A stretch of 64,000 bases of DNA from JAAURB01 sp049649525 (GTDB lineage Bacteria > Cyanobacteriota > Cyanobacteriia > Cyanobacteriales > Microcoleaceae), in NCBI GenBank assembly GCA_049649525.1, contig JBARZE010000010.1:1-64000 (forward strand), given 5' to 3'. Numbering within the stretch: position 1 is the first letter of the stretch; each line of letters begins with the position of its first letter. Shown piece after piece: positions 62,688 to 64,000 of the stretch. The notes under the pieces are model-generated. The model saw nothing but the letters and a program-made list of their open reading frames with translations. It was not told the origin of the DNA and made no database searches. The position numbers and the translations under genes were made by a program.

Positions 62688-63029
62688 TTAAGAAATGGCA
62701 AATTCAGTAATTTTACGACGTTCGGCTGTTTTGTAAGCTAGAACAATTTGCTGTGGCGATATACCCAGATTAATTGGTTCGTAAGCAATACCTTCTTCTG
62801 TGCCATCTTGTTGTATCCAAACTTTTTGATCAATAATATCCAAATGAATCAGAGTACCGTAAATTCTTCTATTTCGATGCCAACCGATTTCAATCAAAAG
62901 ATAATGATCTTGGCTTTCATCAATCACTAACTGTATTTGGCTTTCGGGATCATTTCCCATAAATTCAAGATAGTCTTGTAGAACTTTAATAATCTTGTGT
63001 TTGAGAGTTATTTTATTTAAGATATCCAT
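62688..63029 (-). CDS. XisI-like protein (fdxN element excision controlling factor family)
   Basis: The 113-residue protein has IQLVIDESQDHYLLIEIGWH, RRIYGTLIHLDI and GTEEGIAYEPINLGISPQQI, the XisI signature. In heterocystous strains XisI and XisH help XisF excise the fdxN element; most cyanobacterial copies lie outside that context, usually as xisHI pairs. No xisH is adjacent here: 66 bp upstream comes a RelA/SpoT-domain gene on the same strand. A toxin-antitoxin or DNA-modification role for the pair is speculation. Confidence 0.88.
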   Translation of the reverse strand: MDILNKITLKHKIIKVLQDYLEFMGNDPESQIQLVIDESQDHYLLIEIGWHRNRRIYGTLIHLDIIDQKVWIQQDGTEEGIAYEPINLGISPQQIVLAYKTAERRKITEFAIS

Positions 63030-63095
63030 GTAACAATCTCCTCTTGAGTAATATTAAAGGTTAATAGACGAATGATAGGACTCAGTTAAAGACTA

Positions 63096-64000
63096 TCAAT
63101 CATTATATGAAAAGATATAATCACTATTCATCTGTATAGAAGGATATAAAGCTTTAAATTCATCTGTTATATGAAAGTTATATTTTTCTAAATTTGGTTT
63201 AATAATCTGTTTTTCTATTAGTAAAGCTAAAATATATTGAAATAAGGATATACTACGAGGTATCTGATTATTTCTCGTTAAGTTTATTGTATTCGTTATT
63301 TCTTGAATAATTTTTTTAATATCCTTATCTTCTTTGCCAGCTTTTTTAAGGATTTGGTATAAATTATCGCAGAAACGTGACATGTCTTTTGGAGCTAATT
63401 CATCAGATAGTTTATTATTGTCAAATAACTTATTAATTTCTTTTTCTATTGTTTGCTTTGTTTGTATCTCAGGATAATTGTTTGTTCCTATAGTTTTTGA
63501 GACTTCTTCAAATGAAAGAATCAGCATATCTAATTGTTCAACAGTTGCTTTGATTTGAGCCGCTAAACGTAATCTTGCCCAGTCAATATTAGAATTTTTA
63601 TAAACTAGATCATGAGTTGAAACTGACCATGCATGTTCAAAAGCACTTTTAATCTGAATTTCAAAAGTAATATCATAAATACTTAATTGATTGTCTAAAT
63701 ATATAAAATCAGGAGGGTTTTTTAGTTTAGCATAAAGTCTCGTTGAGTCAAATCTGAAAGTATCTGGTGGTTTTCTATTTTGCCCTCTTTTTACAATTCT
63801 GACTTTCTTAAAAATATCCTCACAATAATTAATAACTTTTTGTTCATGTAATAAAGTTGGTATTATGACTGTACAAGCAAATAAATCATCTAAATCTGAC
63901 CATTTTTTGAATCGTCCTGTTTCAATCTTTTCTGCTAAAGATTCAATCGTTTTAACTCGTGAAATAAACGCATAACCTTCTTCTTCACATTTATTGACTA
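63096..64000 (-). CDS. RelA/SpoT-domain protein, 5' end outside window
   Basis: The frame that ends at 63096 stays open to the window edge, giving at least 301 residues; the ATG at 63527 is internal. The upstream part reads RVKTIESLAEKIETGRFKKW, SDLDDLFACTVIIPT, FDSTRLYAKLKNPP and, near 63620-63680, FEIQIKSAFEHAWSVSTHDLVYK split over the motif E-I-Q-I-K..HAW..THDLVYK. These match the RelA/SpoT (p)ppGpp synthetase fold, with EIQIRTxxxHAWAxxxHxxxYK as the best-conserved segment. The C-terminal 140 residues are helical and of no known family. It may be a small alarmone synthetase or a toxSAS-type toxin; the missing 5' end and any partner upstream are needed to decide. Confidence 0.75.
   Translation of the reverse strand, partial: VNKCEEEGYAFISRVKTIESLAEKIETGRFKKWSDLDDLFACTVIIPTLLHEQKVINYCEDIFKKVRIVKRGQNRKPPDTFRFDSTRLYAKLKNPPDFIYLDNQLSIYDITFEIQIKSAFEHAWSVSTHDLVYKNSNIDWARLRLAAQIKATVEQLDMLILSFEEVSKTIGTNNYPEIQTKQTIEKEINKLFDNNKLSDELAPKDMSRFCDNLYQILKKAGKEDKDIKKIIQEITNTINLTRNNQIPRSISLFQYILALLIEKQIIKPNLEKYNFHITDEFKALYPSIQMNSDYIFSYND

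Noticed and set aside
63030..64000. XisH partner upstream of XisI
   Set aside because: The upstream frame has RelA/SpoT motifs and no XisH nuclease signature.

Overview
The window is chromosomal DNA of a cyanobacterium, most likely a filamentous Oscillatoriales-type genome (Lyngbya/Limnoraphis/Planktothrix-like; the genus is inference). It encodes photosystem I PsaE, cyanobacteria-restricted families (KGK, DUF6391, DUF6816, Ycf46, DUF1257, XisI), many GCGATCGC (HIP1) octamers, and many short dispersed repeats in gaps and even inside genes. Base composition is moderately AT-rich.

Layout. 1-3.1 kb: gcvP (minus). 3.1-5.5 kb: a NACHT NTPase with a glycine-zipper membrane segment, bracketed by two copies of a MITE-like repeat. 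5.5-8.3 kb (minus): secreted matrixin-like protease, secG and gpmI. 8.5-12.7 kb (plus): acidic/proline-rich lipoprotein, MORN protein, DUF6391 protein, psaE, mutM. 12.7-15.3 kb is a scar of segmental duplication: a dead membrane-protein gene, a duplicated promoter region, a stray copy of the mutM 3' end and a frameshifted Rpn-type nuclease gene. 15.3-17.2 kb: a transketolase-like enzyme. 17.7-22 kb: an accessory block with a dynamin-like GTPase, three tandem KGK paralogues and an HNH nuclease. 22.4-23.8 kb: ExbB/ExbD, then a 140-bp tandem repeat. 24.6-31.2 kb: ppsA, BluB-type flavoenzyme, and a minus-strand run of PhoH, a ChuX-like protein, DUF6816 protein and alpha/beta hydrolase. 31.4-34 kb: TPR protein, a small hypothetical and a U32 protein.

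34.2-36.4 kb is the most interesting part: a CRISPR array of 36-bp repeats with no cas gene in the window, whose ninth repeat is cut by a MITE-like copy, followed convergently by a membrane protein with two N-terminal helices and a C-terminal CARF-like domain. This looks like a cyclic-oligoadenylate-responsive membrane effector resembling the Cam1 idea but with two helices. Then come moaC, tRNA-Arg, an MFS transporter, a sugar-type ABC binding protein, a candidate orphan small RNA and lpdA.

42.7-47.8 kb: small membrane proteins, VOC protein, a glucosaminidase/degenerate-amidase fusion, a coiled-coil membrane protein, cobA and hemD. 47.8-54.8 kb: a large PAS/GAF histidine kinase, a divergent response regulator, and a beta-helix/SPOR protein. 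54.9-61.9 kb: a CrhR-like DEAD-box helicase, the RHH-Ycf46-DUF1257 gene set, and glgX. 62-64 kb: a secreted hypothetical, XisI and a RelA/SpoT-domain gene running off the right edge.

Core metabolism (glycine cleavage, glycolysis, PEP synthesis, glycogen debranching, tetrapyrrole/corrin branch, molybdopterin) is interleaved with accessory modules of defence or stress flavour (NACHT, dynamin/KGK/HNH, CRISPR plus CARF, RelA/SpoT plus XisI).
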